A stretch of DNA of 64,000 nt, from contig NZ_LECU01000002.1 in NCBI RefSeq assembly GCF_001027745.1, positions 186,001 to 250,000 on the forward strand. Direction: 5' to 3'. Below are positions 1 through 8,971 of the stretch, piece after piece. Position numbers and translations under genes: made by a program. The notes beneath the pieces were generated by a model that was not told the origin of the DNA, made no database searches, and saw only the letters and a program-made list of their open reading frames with translations. Source of the stretch: Pedobacter sp. BMA (GTDB lineage: Bacteria; Bacteroidota; Bacteroidia; Sphingobacteriales; Sphingobacteriaceae). Each line of letters begins with the position of its first letter. The stretch's first letter is position 1.

Positions 1-52
1 AATGATTCAGGCCTACAGTATCTAGTTATTATTATACTTTAATGCTAACAAT

Positions 53-1477
53 ATGTCACAGTCAATAAAGACACCGGGCAAATTATCTTCTTTTTTTAGT
101 TTACTCTTACAGTCAGTAAAGGGTAATGAAGTCGATCTGACATCCATTAGCATCAAGCGTGCGATCATTTTACTCGCTATTCCAATGATGCTCGAAATGG
201 CAATGGAATCTGTTTTCGCGCTCGTTGATTTATATTTTGTCGGGCACCTGGAAAACAGTAGTTATGCCATACAAACGGTTGGACTAACGGAATCAGTACT
301 CACCATTATTTATTCCCTCGCCATTGGTTTAAGCATGGCAGCTACTGCTGTTGTAGCCAGGAGAATTGGGGAGAAAAATCCTGATGCAGCTGCAAAGGCA
401 GGTATGCAAACCATTGTTATTGCCGTGGTGATCAATATCATCATCAGCATATTAGGTTTAATTTACGCTGGTGATATTTTGCGCCTGATGGGTGCCTCCA
501 GCGAAACCGCTCAGCATGGCGCCCCTTTCGTACGCATTATGATGGGCGGAAGCATCATCATTGTATTATTGTTTCTGATCAACGGAATATTTCGCGGTGC
601 AGGCAATGCGGCCATCGCCATGAGAAGTTTGTGGATCGCTAATATCGCCAACATCATCCTCTGCCCTGTTTTAATTAATGGTTTAGGGCCCATTCCGGCC
701 TTTGGATTAACAGGCGCCGCAATTGCCACTACTATTGGACGTGGGCTTGGAGTCATATACCAGGCATGTCAGCTATTCAATGGAAAAAATACCCTTAAAA
801 TACATGTCAGCCATTTTATTCCTGATTTTAGCCAGATCAGAGCCATTGTTAAAATTGCCGCACCTGCTATCTTTCAGTTTGTCATAGCGAGTTGCAGTTG
901 GGTCTTTCTGGCAGAACTAGTAGCCACGACAGGTGGCGATGAAGGTTCGGCAGGATACCAGACAGCCCTGCGTTTAATGATGTTTTTTATGCTGCCCGCC
1001 TGGGGGCTGAGTAATGCAGCTGCTACGCTGGTGGGCCAGAATCTGGGTGCAGGCCATATAGAGCGTGCTGAACAATCGGTTTATCAGACACTAAAATATA
1101 TTATCGTTTTCATGGCGACCGTAAGTGTGGTATTTTTGACCTGCGGGCATCTATTTGCTTCGTTTTTTACATCCGATTTGGCCGTAATTGCGATTGCAGG
1201 AAAGGCGCTAAAGATTTTGAGTATCGGTTTTGTAATCTATGGTGCAGCTATGGTATTTAGCAGTGCGTTCAATGGCGCAGGTGATACCTGGACGCCAACC
1301 AAGATTAATATATTTGCTTTCTGGTTGTTTCAGATTCCACTGGCTTATTTCTTAGCGAAGTATCTCGAACTTGGACCCACTGGTGTTTTTATTGCAATTC
1401 CCACAGCTGAGGCAGGTATAGCCCTTGCAGCCTTTATCTTGTTCAAAAAAGGCAAATGGAAGAAAACCATGGTATAA
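53..1477 (+). CDS. MATE family multidrug/sodium efflux transporter
   Basis: This 474-residue protein is a polytopic membrane transporter of the MATE (NorM/DinF) type, expected to export cationic drugs or metabolites using a sodium or proton gradient. About 35 hydrophilic residues precede the first membrane helix (IILLAIPMMLEMAMESVFAL). Two homologous halves follow, the usual twelve-helix MATE plan. Features typical of the family are the early 'FVGHL' and repeated glycine/alanine-rich helices with an 'LVGQNLGAG' segment in the second half. The length is normal. It ends in a hairpin shared with the convergent DUF6266 gene. The substrate cannot be read from sequence. Confidence 0.9.
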   Translation: MSQSIKTPGKLSSFFSLLLQSVKGNEVDLTSISIKRAIILLAIPMMLEMAMESVFALVDLYFVGHLENSSYAIQTVGLTESVLTIIYSLAIGLSMAATAVVARRIGEKNPDAAAKAGMQTIVIAVVINIIISILGLIYAGDILRLMGASSETAQHGAPFVRIMMGGSIIIVLLFLINGIFRGAGNAAIAMRSLWIANIANIILCPVLINGLGPIPAFGLTGAAIATTIGRGLGVIYQACQLFNGKNTLKIHVSHFIPDFSQIRAIVKIAAPAIFQFVIASCSWVFLAELVATTGGDEGSAGYQTALRLMMFFMLPAWGLSNAAATLVGQNLGAGHIERAEQSVYQTLKYIIVFMATVSVVFLTCGHLFASFFTSDLAVIAIAGKALKILSIGFVIYGAAMVFSSAFNGAGDTWTPTKINIFAFWLFQIPLAYFLAKYLELGPTGVFIAIPTAEAGIALAAFILFKKGKWKKTMV

Positions 1478-1484
1478 ACAGCTT

Positions 1485-1534
1485 ACCGCAAAGGCACTCC
1501 TGACAGCTAAGTCTTTCGGGTGCCTCTGCGGTTT
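1485..1534. terminator. hairpin between convergent genes
   Basis: Arms at 1485-1497 and 1520-1532 pair at 12 of 13 positions around a 22-base loop. The hairpin lies just after the MATE stop and just before the end of the convergent DUF6266 gene. There is no long T-run, so termination on either strand is inferred. Confidence 0.55.
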
Positions 1535-1541
1535 GGAATAA

Positions 1542-2180
1542 CTAATATAGAATTTCTCCCATATATTTGCTGGTCGAAACTGATTCACGGTTATCGGCAA
1601 TAAATGCCACCCAGATGTGGAATTTTTTTCCTTTTAGTGCAGTCGCAATTTCCAGTTGTTCTGATCCCGCTTTGCGCTTTGTGCCACTGTACAATACAGC
1701 AGCTTTACGTTTTTCTAAGCAATATGCCAGGACCATCACCTGATCACGGTTCCGGATTAGTGAATTTTCCAGTTGATTTATCCACCGGACCTCAATTCCC
1801 TGTTCATTAGCTGTTACAGAAATTTCCTCAGGCATTTCGAGCTTCCCGTAAGTGAGGACAATCTTGCTGTAGTCGAGCTGGTCATCGGCATTGAATGCAT
1901 GCTGCATATTGTATGACTTTGCTGCGTTATGCGCAGATAGATTTCTACTCCGCGCCTCAAGATTAAAACCAGTTCGGATAAAATCCTGTACAGGAGACAT
2001 AAATTCCTGCAAATCCCTGAACTTCTTTCTACATTTGTTCTGCTTAACAGAACCCTTTTTGTTTTTTGTGCTGGGCGTTGGTAATGCCCTGATCACCCAT
2101 TTCCCGTTTTGGGGGTACCCAACTACGTTTCCAACCTTTCCGCGGAAACCTCCATTAATGCCGTCATTCAAAACTGCCAT
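1542..2180 (-). CDS. DUF6266 family protein
   Basis: This 212-residue protein begins MAVLNDGINGGFRGKVGNVV, which I recognise as the conserved start of DUF6266, a family of unknown function common in Pedobacter and relatives. A basic segment follows (TKNKKGSVKQNKCRKKFRDL). The later half is beta-rich with alternating hydrophobic residues (VMVLAYCLEKRKAAVLYSG). There is no signal peptide and no membrane segment, so a cytoplasmic location is expected. The length fits the family. The 5' side faces a non-coding stretch with unusual GTCGG/CCGAC repeats. No function can be assigned. Confidence 0.8.
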   Translation of the reverse strand: MAVLNDGINGGFRGKVGNVVGYPQNGKWVIRALPTPSTKNKKGSVKQNKCRKKFRDLQEFMSPVQDFIRTGFNLEARSRNLSAHNAAKSYNMQHAFNADDQLDYSKIVLTYGKLEMPEEISVTANEQGIEVRWINQLENSLIRNRDQVMVLAYCLEKRKAAVLYSGTKRKAGSEQLEIATALKGKKFHIWVAFIADNRESVSTSKYMGEILY

Positions 2181-2286
2181 AATACATAAATTTAAAAAAT
2201 TAATAATAATATCATGGGATGATCATACTAATATAAGTAACGGTTTTCAATTAGTTAACATTTAATTCGAAATTATTTCGCTGCCT

Positions 2287-2348
2287 GGTCGGAGTTCAGT
2301 CGGGTACAATTGTCACAAGCCCGACCAATGTCCGACCAAAGCCCGACT
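2287..2348. repeat. cluster of GTCGG / CCGAC inverted and direct repeats
   Basis: Two forward units, GGTCGGA (2287-2293) and AGTCGGG (2298-2304), are followed by three complementary units: CCCGACC (2320-2326), TCCGACC (2331-2337) and CCCGACT (2342-2348). GGTCGGA is the exact complement of the second of these and AGTCGGG of the third. The three CCGAC units recur every 11 bases, about one helical turn. The cluster sits in the 291-base gap between the DUF6266 and arr starts. It could be a regulatory binding array, a hairpin-forming leader or a genome-wide repeat. Confidence 0.6.
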
Positions 2349-2471
2349 AAACCGTGACGCAGGTATTAGCAGTGGCAGGAAAATATACCCTAAAATGAGC
2401 TCACAAAACATGATTTTTTTGATACTTTAGCCCTCAGTGAATACGGGAATTTACGCTAATCCGTTATTCTG

Positions 2472-2915
2472 ATGGAAGAAAACATAAAACCTAAAACCAG
2501 TACCATGGCTCACAGTCCTTTTAAACAAACCTATTTTCACGGAACAAAAGCAGTTTTAAAAATCGGTGAATACATTACAACAGGCATCAGTTCTAATTAC
2601 GGACAAAATAAAAATGCAAAGTTTATTTACCTGAGTGCAACACTTGATGCGGCCGTTTGGGGGGCGGAACTTGCTTTGGGGGATGGAAGAGAGCGGATTT
2701 ATCTCGTGGAGCCCACCGGGCCCATCGAAGATGATCCTAATCTTACAGATAAAAAGTTCCCGGGTAACCCAAGTCTCTCCTATCGTTCCAAAGATCCTTT
2801 TAAAGTTGTGGGTGAAATTACAATCTGGGCAGGCCATCCGGAAGATCAGGTAAATACCATGAAGATGCACTTGGCAAAACTAAAGGATGATGGTATCGAA
2901 GCCATTGAAGATTGA
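2472..2915 (+). CDS. arr: NAD(+)--rifampin ADP-ribosyltransferase
   Basis: This 147-residue protein matches the small Arr enzymes, which transfer ADP-ribose from NAD to a hydroxyl of rifamycins and so inactivate them. Hallmarks seen are YFHGTKA near residue 23, the segment 'IYLSATLDAAVWGAELALGD', 'IYLVEPTGPIEDDPNLTDKK', and 'FPGNPSLSYRSKDPFKVVGE'. Length and motif order are those of mycobacterial and environmental Arr. The first ATG at 2472 is used, and an ATG at 2505 would also leave the domain whole. It is cytoplasmic and a single-gene unit. Whether it gives clinical-level resistance cannot be told from sequence. Confidence 0.9.
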   Translation: MEENIKPKTSTMAHSPFKQTYFHGTKAVLKIGEYITTGISSNYGQNKNAKFIYLSATLDAAVWGAELALGDGRERIYLVEPTGPIEDDPNLTDKKFPGNPSLSYRSKDPFKVVGEITIWAGHPEDQVNTMKMHLAKLKDDGIEAIED

Positions 2916-2968
2916 TGACACAATATTTTAATCCTGGTGCATTAGCCTGTTGCATTTCTGATATAATA

Positions 2969-2999
2969 AAAAAGCTGCCCCCGCATGGAGACAGCTTTT
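2969..2999. terminator. terminator of the susC-susD-LamG operon
   Basis: Perfect arms AAAAGCTG (2970-2977) and CAGCTTTT (2992-2999) surround a GC-rich loop. Read on the minus strand, the stem is followed by a run of T, as in intrinsic terminators. It lies between the 3' ends of arr and the LamG lipoprotein gene and may serve both. Confidence 0.75.
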
Positions 3000-3021
3000 C
3001 AATGAAGGAACCAGATTTAAA

Positions 3022-4083
3022 TTAGTCCGGTTTTTCGTTGTTATAGATCCGAAGTACCTCATCCGCACTGAGCGCTTTGTTGTAATACCTGATGTCGTCC
3101 ATTGAACCCCGGAAATAAGCAGCACTGGAATAATAGAACGGACTCGATGTATCTGTGAAGTTGAGTATGCTTTTCGGAAGGATCTGGCCAATTGCCATAT
3201 TTACCGGGCTCGTTAGTCGAAATGCTGTACCTGAAGCACTTTCTGTTCTGGTTTGAACACCATCTACATAGAAAGTAATTGCGCCATTTCCAGCTGTAAC
3301 CACTGCATGGTGCCAGGCGCCAACGGTCATCTTCCCGGGGTTACTATCCCGGTCGTAAGTTGCCGAGGTGGTTTTCAATGTCATAAACAGAAAATTATCC
3401 GATTGCAGCTGAAATTTAAATCCGTTCCATTTATTTAATGAAACCATGTAATTATCTGCATTGGCTTCTTTTACATTGACCCATAAACTTATGGTGAGCT
3501 GGTCGGGGTTTAACGAAGCGGTATAGGGTATTTCAATATATGCGCCATTATCAAACGCATAGGCATTCGCCTCACGTCCAAAACGATCGGCGGTAGCAAC
3601 AGGAAGTCGCCCCCCGTCACTATGATTCGCCGCGTTTCCTATAATTCCTGTCATCAGCGTTCCATGATGACCATTTGGAGTAGCATCCTGAGCATTACCA
3701 CTAAAAAGCCATTTGGCAATAAGGTTCGATGCTGCCACTTCCTCAATTCTCCTTGCGCTGAAAGCGGTGGCCACTCTTCTTAAATTTGCTAATGCGTTAT
3801 TTACTTCCTGTTGAGTAAAGGCTCCTGCGTTTACATTAACAGCCAGATCGAGTGCAGATTTCAGCTCGGCACGGGCCTGCTTTGGGTATTGACCGATATC
3901 GTGTCCTTCAACACTACTATTGTACACCCGTGACAGCGAGTCAGCCAGTTGAGTGAGCCCTGATTTATTAGAAGCATAATCAGGTACTTCCACATCGTCT
4001 TTACAAGATGAAATGAGAAAGAGCAGCGAACATAAGGTCAAACAATACCTGGTATATCTGTGAATATTAGCGTTCATTTTCAT
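3022..4083 (-). CDS. LamG-fold (concanavalin-like) surface lipoprotein of a Sus-type locus
   Basis: This 353-residue protein has a lipoprotein signal (LCSLLFLISSCKDD), predicting a lipid-anchored cysteine near residue 27 and a location at the outer membrane. Residues about 35-115 form a helical FIVAR/DUF4972-like segment. From about residue 120 a LamG/jellyroll domain follows, seen in 'AYAFDNGAYIEIPYTASLNP', 'FTISLWVNV'-like strands and the closing 'GSMDDIRYYNKALSADEV'. Such domains bind glycans. It starts 5 bases after the susD stop, so it is the third gene of the susC-susD operon and probably an accessory glycan-binding lipoprotein. The ligand is unknown. Confidence 0.82.
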   Translation of the reverse strand: MKMNANIHRYTRYCLTLCSLLFLISSCKDDVEVPDYASNKSGLTQLADSLSRVYNSSVEGHDIGQYPKQARAELKSALDLAVNVNAGAFTQQEVNNALANLRRVATAFSARRIEEVAASNLIAKWLFSGNAQDATPNGHHGTLMTGIIGNAANHSDGGRLPVATADRFGREANAYAFDNGAYIEIPYTASLNPDQLTISLWVNVKEANADNYMVSLNKWNGFKFQLQSDNFLFMTLKTTSATYDRDSNPGKMTVGAWHHAVVTAGNGAITFYVDGVQTRTESASGTAFRLTSPVNMAIGQILPKSILNFTDTSSPFYYSSAAYFRGSMDDIRYYNKALSADEVLRIYNNEKPD

Positions 4084-4088
4084 TGTGA

Positions 4089-5546
4089 TTAAAGTTTTCC
4101 GTTAGCATTTAGTTCTGTTTGGGGGATAGGAAAGAACCTGTTCGTGCTATAGTTGAAATTTGGTGCACCAGGTTTGAGTGCAGATTCAGCAAAGGCCTGT
4201 CCATAACGCATCACATCAAAGAATCTGTGAAATTCCAGCGCCAGCTCCGAACGTCGTTCCCTGCGGATGATATCTCTTAACTGTAATTGGTTTACAACCG
4301 TGACCGGTGCGAGTAAACCAGCGGGTGCTGTTCCGGAAAAGTTTTTACGTGCCCGTTCCCGGATACGGTTCAATGGTATTAATGCTGCCGTAGACTGGCC
4401 CGACTCATTTAAGGCTTCGGCTTTGATGAGTAATATATCTGCAAACCGGATAGCCTCGTAATTCAGGTTACCATCATTTTTCGTGGTCACCGGTACTTCA
4501 CTTATCGGCTGGATATGTTTTTTTGAAAGGTAACCTGTGGTAGACCACGATGCATCAAAAGTATTATCGTAATAAGGTTTGCCCGCCCTGGCCAGTGTTA
4601 AATCGAGCCTGGGATCATTGGGTTCAAAATTATCTACCAGACTTTGCGTTGGGAAAAAGGTTCCTGCACCGTTAAGTGTCCTCGGTGCAAACCAGTAATT
4701 TAATGAGTTACCTTGTGATGGTTGTGCGCCACGACTATGCCATACCGAGAAAATCGCTTCATTATTCGTTTTTGCACCTGAATTAAAGTTATCTGCAAAA
4801 TTGTCTGTAAGCGAATAGCCCAGTGCTTCTACCTGTTCGCTGAATTGAATAGCCTGGGGATATTTATTCTGAAAAAGGGATACCTTGGCCAGCAGTGCCA
4901 GGGCGGCTCCTTTAGTTGCCCTACCCTGATCAGTAGCCGATTCCCATTTTGAAGGCAGCCCGGCAGCAGCCTCAGTGAGGTCCTTTTCAATCTGGGTGTA
5001 TACCTGCGCCTGTGGTGTAGCGGCGAGTGCTGCATCTTCAAGTGTTGCTACTTTCAACCGCAAGGGAATATTGCCGTAAAAATTCGTCAGCACGAAGTAG
5101 TAATAGCCACGCAGAAACTTTGCCTGCGCCACAATTTGTGTTTTAACCGCTTCCGATACGTTAGTGTTATCGGCAGTGAGCCCACCGGTAACGACATTAC
5201 AGCGGTTAATGCCATCGTAATATCGTGCCCAAAGAGATTGTACAGCGGCATTTCCCGGCAGAATATTATAAAGATCAATGGCAGTATAGTCGGCCTGTTC
5301 TCCTGCATTTCCACCAATAATGGCATCATCAGTTGCCACGTCGCCCAAAACCCACACCGGATTAGAAGCGGCGTCGGTAAAAGTTAGCGGAATATAGGCG
5401 GCATTAACTGCAGTTCTTGCGGTTGCATCATTGCTAAAAAGATCCGAGTCCAAGTAGTAACCCAGTGCTGGCTGATCCAGAAATTTCTTGCATCCCAGGG
5501 TTGAACACGTTAATGCGATAAGGGATATTATATATAGTTTTTTCAT
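4089..5546 (-). CDS. SusD/RagB family nutrient-binding outer membrane lipoprotein
   Basis: SusD-like proteins cap the SusC channel and bind the oligosaccharide or peptide to be imported. I chose the ATG at 5546 rather than a longer upstream extension because it gives a clean lipoprotein signal (MKKLYIISLIALTCSTLGCK) and lies 4 bases after the susC stop. The 485-residue product has the family's helical TPR-like body, 'FLRGYYYFVLTNFYGNIPL' and the C-terminal 'ADILLIKAEALNESG', 'RRERRSELALEFHRFFDVMR' and 'NRFFPIPQTEL' segments. It works with the adjacent SusC. No degradative enzyme adjoins, so the substrate is open. Confidence 0.95.
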   Translation of the reverse strand: MKKLYIISLIALTCSTLGCKKFLDQPALGYYLDSDLFSNDATARTAVNAAYIPLTFTDAASNPVWVLGDVATDDAIIGGNAGEQADYTAIDLYNILPGNAAVQSLWARYYDGINRCNVVTGGLTADNTNVSEAVKTQIVAQAKFLRGYYYFVLTNFYGNIPLRLKVATLEDAALAATPQAQVYTQIEKDLTEAAAGLPSKWESATDQGRATKGAALALLAKVSLFQNKYPQAIQFSEQVEALGYSLTDNFADNFNSGAKTNNEAIFSVWHSRGAQPSQGNSLNYWFAPRTLNGAGTFFPTQSLVDNFEPNDPRLDLTLARAGKPYYDNTFDASWSTTGYLSKKHIQPISEVPVTTKNDGNLNYEAIRFADILLIKAEALNESGQSTAALIPLNRIRERARKNFSGTAPAGLLAPVTVVNQLQLRDIIRRERRSELALEFHRFFDVMRYGQAFAESALKPGAPNFNYSTNRFFPIPQTELNANGKL

Positions 5547-5550
5547 CAGA

Positions 5551-8500
5551 TTAGAAATTAAGATTAAGACCAAGCGTATAAATTCTTGCCGAAGGGTAAG
5601 TTCCCCAGTCAATCCCTACTGCGCGTACACCATCTCCCTGGCCATTACTGCTGGTATAAATTTCAGGATCCAGACCCGTGTATTTCGTAAATGTCAATAG
5701 GTTTTGACCGCTGGCATAAACCCGCATGGAAGCGATTTTTAAGGCCGACAATACCTTGGGGCTTAAGGTATAACCTATCTGTAAATTTTTGAGTCTCAGG
5801 TAAGAGCCATCTTCCAGAAATCTGGTTGAAGGTCTTTTGTTGTTTGTGGAAGAAGCCGAGCTCCAGGTAAGGCGTGGAAACTCATTGGTACTGCCCGCAC
5901 CGTTCCAGCTTCCCGTAGCAATGCGCTCAGTGATGTTGAAGGCGCGGTAAAAGCCTTCAATATCGGTAGCCACCTGATTATACAGTTTATTGCCGTAAGC
6001 GCCTTGAAAAAATACACTCAGATCAAATTGTTTGAATTTCAGATTGCCTGTAAAACCATAGGTTAATTTCGGAATCGGACTGCCTGCAAATTCTCTGTCT
6101 TTCTCATCGATAAGCCCGTCGCCATTCGAATCTTTATATTTTACATCTCCAGGTTGAATTCCGGCGCCCTGATAGGCATGGGTGAAAATATCCAGATCAT
6201 TCTGGAAAATACCTTCCATAGGAAGCAGGTAAAAAGCGCCTATGGGCTGTCCAACAGTAGTCAATGTAGCATAATACTCATTGTCAATCCTGCCTCCTAC
6301 AATTGGCGAACCAGCTAACGAAAGTACCTTATTATTTAAAGTAGCAACATTTCCTGATACATCAAAACTCCAGTTCTCTGCAATTTTTCCACGGTAGGAA
6401 ACCTGTAGTTCAATGCCCTGATTACGGACTTTTCCGGCATTGACATATGGGCTGCCACCTCCGCCAGCACTTGGTGGCAGTGGATTGGCAAAAAGAATAT
6501 CAGAATTATCCCGGATGAAATAGTCGGCATTCAGCTGAAGTGCATTGTCGAAAAATGCCACATCCAAACCAAAATTGCTTTGTGTGCTGGTTTCCCAGGT
6601 AATGTTGCTGTTTCCTCTCGATGTGAGAGAATTTCCGATTACAGGTGTGCCACCAAACGGATAGAAGCCTACAAAAGAATTTAATGAGGTATAGGCATAA
6701 TTACTGATTTCCTGGTTTCCGGTCTGCCCGATGCTTGCCCGCAGTTTCAGCATCGATAGTGGTTTAAAATTCTTTAAAAAAGATTCCTGATCTAACCTCC
6801 AGCCAATTGAGCCGGCATAGAAGTTACCATACCGGTTTGCAGGATTCAGGCGCGAAGACCCATCGCGGCGAACAGTGAAGCTAGCAAGATACTTTTCAGC
6901 GTATTGATAATCGGCTCGTCCAAACAAAGAGAATAATGCCCATCGGGATTCGTTCTCACCATTCTGCTGTATGCCAATTCCATTATCCAGGTATTGGAAG
7001 TCTGCAGATTGATTTGGAAAAATTGACCTTGAAGCAGAGAGGCCGTTGGTGCGGCTTTTGATACTTTCCGATCCGGCCAGGAAGTTAAATGTATGGTTGT
7101 CGCCCAGTTTAAGGTTATAAGTCAGGGTATTGGTCCAGTTATAATCCAGTTGATTAGCATTTGAGCGGGCTAAACTACCAGGTGAGTTCTGTGCGCGATC
7201 TCCCCAGATTTTAAAAAACTGCTTAAAGTCGGTGATGACCAGCGTACCACCGAGGGTAGTACGGAACTTCAAACCTTCAAGAATTTTGGCTTCCAGAAAA
7301 ACGTTACCAAGCATGCTATAAGCATTATTGTTTCTGTCAAAGTTATCTGCATATCCTACAGGATTTAATCCATCACCAAAAAAAGCCGGGTTGTCAGGAA
7401 GATCCACATAATCTCCGTTCGGTTTAAACACCGGAGTAGCCGGCGTGCGGAAAAGAGCATAACGCATGACGCTGGCGCCCTGGTTTCCGCTTCCGAAACC
7501 ATCGCCTGAGGCTCCTACCTGCCGGGTGCGTGCATAAGAAAGGTTAAGGTTTAGGCCTGTAGAAAATATTTTCGATAGTGTACTGTTTACGGCAGTCCTC
7601 AGGTTAAACCGATCATAAGCACTGTTATTGATCAAACCATCCTGTTTGTAATAGTTAGCGGCCACCAGATAGTTACCTGTTTCATTTCCGCCATCTACAG
7701 AGAGGTTAGTATTGTTGATCAATGCGGGTTTAAGAACCTCCTTTTGCCAGTTTACGTCCGGAAGACCGGCAATCAAAGTAGCCGGTATCTGCGTTCTGCC
7801 GTCTGCCATAGCAGCGGTGTTAAATGCTGCAACGTACTGTTCGGTATTGGCCATTTTAATCAAATCGCCATGTACCTGTACACCTGTATATTGCGACAGG
7901 TTGAAATGTGATTTTCCTGATTTTCCCTTTTTAGTAGTGACCACTACTACGCCATTAGATGCCCGGGCACCGTAGATTGAGGCCGAAGAAGCATCCTTTA
8001 GGATACTGATACTTTCAATATCCGTTGGTGAAATCTGGTTAATGCCTGATGTGCTTGGCACGCCATCGATCACGTACAGCGGATTGTTATTGTTGATTGT
8101 TCCGATACCTCTGATACGCACAGCAATACCTTCACCAGGTGCGCCTGTGCCTTGTGTCACCGAAACCCCGGCCGCTTTTCCCTGAAGTACCTGATCAACA
8201 CCTCCAACCGGCATATTGTCGATATCCGACGATCTGATTTGCGATACGGCTCCCGTAAGGTCTTTCTTTTGCTGGGTAGAATAACCCGTAATCACTACAT
8301 CGTCTAACTTCTGGCTGGATGGAACAAGGGTTATTGAAAGCTCACGCTGGCTTCCGGGTGTAACTGTTTTAGTGATATATCCGATAAACAATACCTGAAT
8401 GCTGCTGTTTTTAGCTGGCAGATTGATGGTAAACTTTCCATTTTCATCAGTAGTTGTTTTAACAGGTTTTCCTACAACCTGTACAACAGCGCCTGGAACA

Positions 8501-8817
8501 GGAAGATTTTTTTCATCGCGTACAGTACCTTTCACTACGATAGCCGTCGTATCTGATGATTTGGATGAGGAAGTGTTGGTTAGGTTGTTACCTGTACTGG
8601 CCGGAGCGGCTGATCTTACAGAGAGAGGATTGGGAGGCGTTTTTACTGGAGTTTTTGGTATGGATTGCGTCTTCGGGACCGTATCTGGTGGATTTACTGG
8701 TCGGGAAGTACTGTCCGTTCGGCGCCGGACTGTATCTGTTTTGATTTGAGCCTGCGCACCTGCGGCTAGAGAAAACAAGGCCAGAAAGAAAATTTGCCTT
8801 TGTATAGGTAGCTTCAT
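5551..8817 (-). CDS. SusC/RagA family TonB-dependent outer membrane transporter
   Basis: This 1088-residue beta-barrel importer takes up nutrients through the outer membrane with TonB energy. A signal peptide (about residues 1-23) is followed by an unusual Pro/Thr/Ser-rich linker (about 25-90). Then come a carboxypeptidase-like domain (VKGTVRDEKNLPVPGAVVQV), the SusC signature and plug (ITGYSTQQKKDLTGAVSQI; VRIRGIGTINNNNPLYVIDG; SASIYGARASNGVVVVTTKK), and a long barrel ending in LGLNLNF with the expected C-terminal phenylalanine. It is the first gene of the susC-susD-LamG operon. The linker is longer than I would expect. The substrate is unknown. Confidence 0.95.
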   Translation of the reverse strand: MKLPIQRQIFFLALFSLAAGAQAQIKTDTVRRRTDSTSRPVNPPDTVPKTQSIPKTPVKTPPNPLSVRSAAPASTGNNLTNTSSSKSSDTTAIVVKGTVRDEKNLPVPGAVVQVVGKPVKTTTDENGKFTINLPAKNSSIQVLFIGYITKTVTPGSQRELSITLVPSSQKLDDVVITGYSTQQKKDLTGAVSQIRSSDIDNMPVGGVDQVLQGKAAGVSVTQGTGAPGEGIAVRIRGIGTINNNNPLYVIDGVPSTSGINQISPTDIESISILKDASSASIYGARASNGVVVVTTKKGKSGKSHFNLSQYTGVQVHGDLIKMANTEQYVAAFNTAAMADGRTQIPATLIAGLPDVNWQKEVLKPALINNTNLSVDGGNETGNYLVAANYYKQDGLINNSAYDRFNLRTAVNSTLSKIFSTGLNLNLSYARTRQVGASGDGFGSGNQGASVMRYALFRTPATPVFKPNGDYVDLPDNPAFFGDGLNPVGYADNFDRNNNAYSMLGNVFLEAKILEGLKFRTTLGGTLVITDFKQFFKIWGDRAQNSPGSLARSNANQLDYNWTNTLTYNLKLGDNHTFNFLAGSESIKSRTNGLSASRSIFPNQSADFQYLDNGIGIQQNGENESRWALFSLFGRADYQYAEKYLASFTVRRDGSSRLNPANRYGNFYAGSIGWRLDQESFLKNFKPLSMLKLRASIGQTGNQEISNYAYTSLNSFVGFYPFGGTPVIGNSLTSRGNSNITWETSTQSNFGLDVAFFDNALQLNADYFIRDNSDILFANPLPPSAGGGGSPYVNAGKVRNQGIELQVSYRGKIAENWSFDVSGNVATLNNKVLSLAGSPIVGGRIDNEYYATLTTVGQPIGAFYLLPMEGIFQNDLDIFTHAYQGAGIQPGDVKYKDSNGDGLIDEKDREFAGSPIPKLTYGFTGNLKFKQFDLSVFFQGAYGNKLYNQVATDIEGFYRAFNITERIATGSWNGAGSTNEFPRLTWSSASSTNNKRPSTRFLEDGSYLRLKNLQIGYTLSPKVLSALKIASMRVYASGQNLLTFTKYTGLDPEIYTSSNGQGDGVRAVGIDWGTYPSARIYTLGLNLNF

Positions 8818-8845
8818 AGAATAAATAAAGTGTTAATGATTCTTG

Positions 8846-8859
8846 ATAGTAGCTACTAT
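8846..8859. promoter_or_regulatory. perfect 14-bp palindrome upstream of susC
   Basis: ATAGTAGCTACTAT is its own reverse complement and lies 29 bases before the susC start, inside the 154-base divergent gap shared with the UvrA-like gene. On the minus strand it follows TTTGTTTG (8868-8861), a 7/8 match to the Bacteroidota -7 box. An operator or start-site element is possible, but no dedicated regulator gene is adjacent. Confidence 0.35.
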
Positions 8860-8971
8860 ACAAACAAAGCTCATATAATGTTTGACCATAATTATATTTT
8901 CAAAGAAGAAATTATCTCTGCTGTTTTTAAAACAATATAACGGTTTGGATCTTTGTAATATTGAATACATG

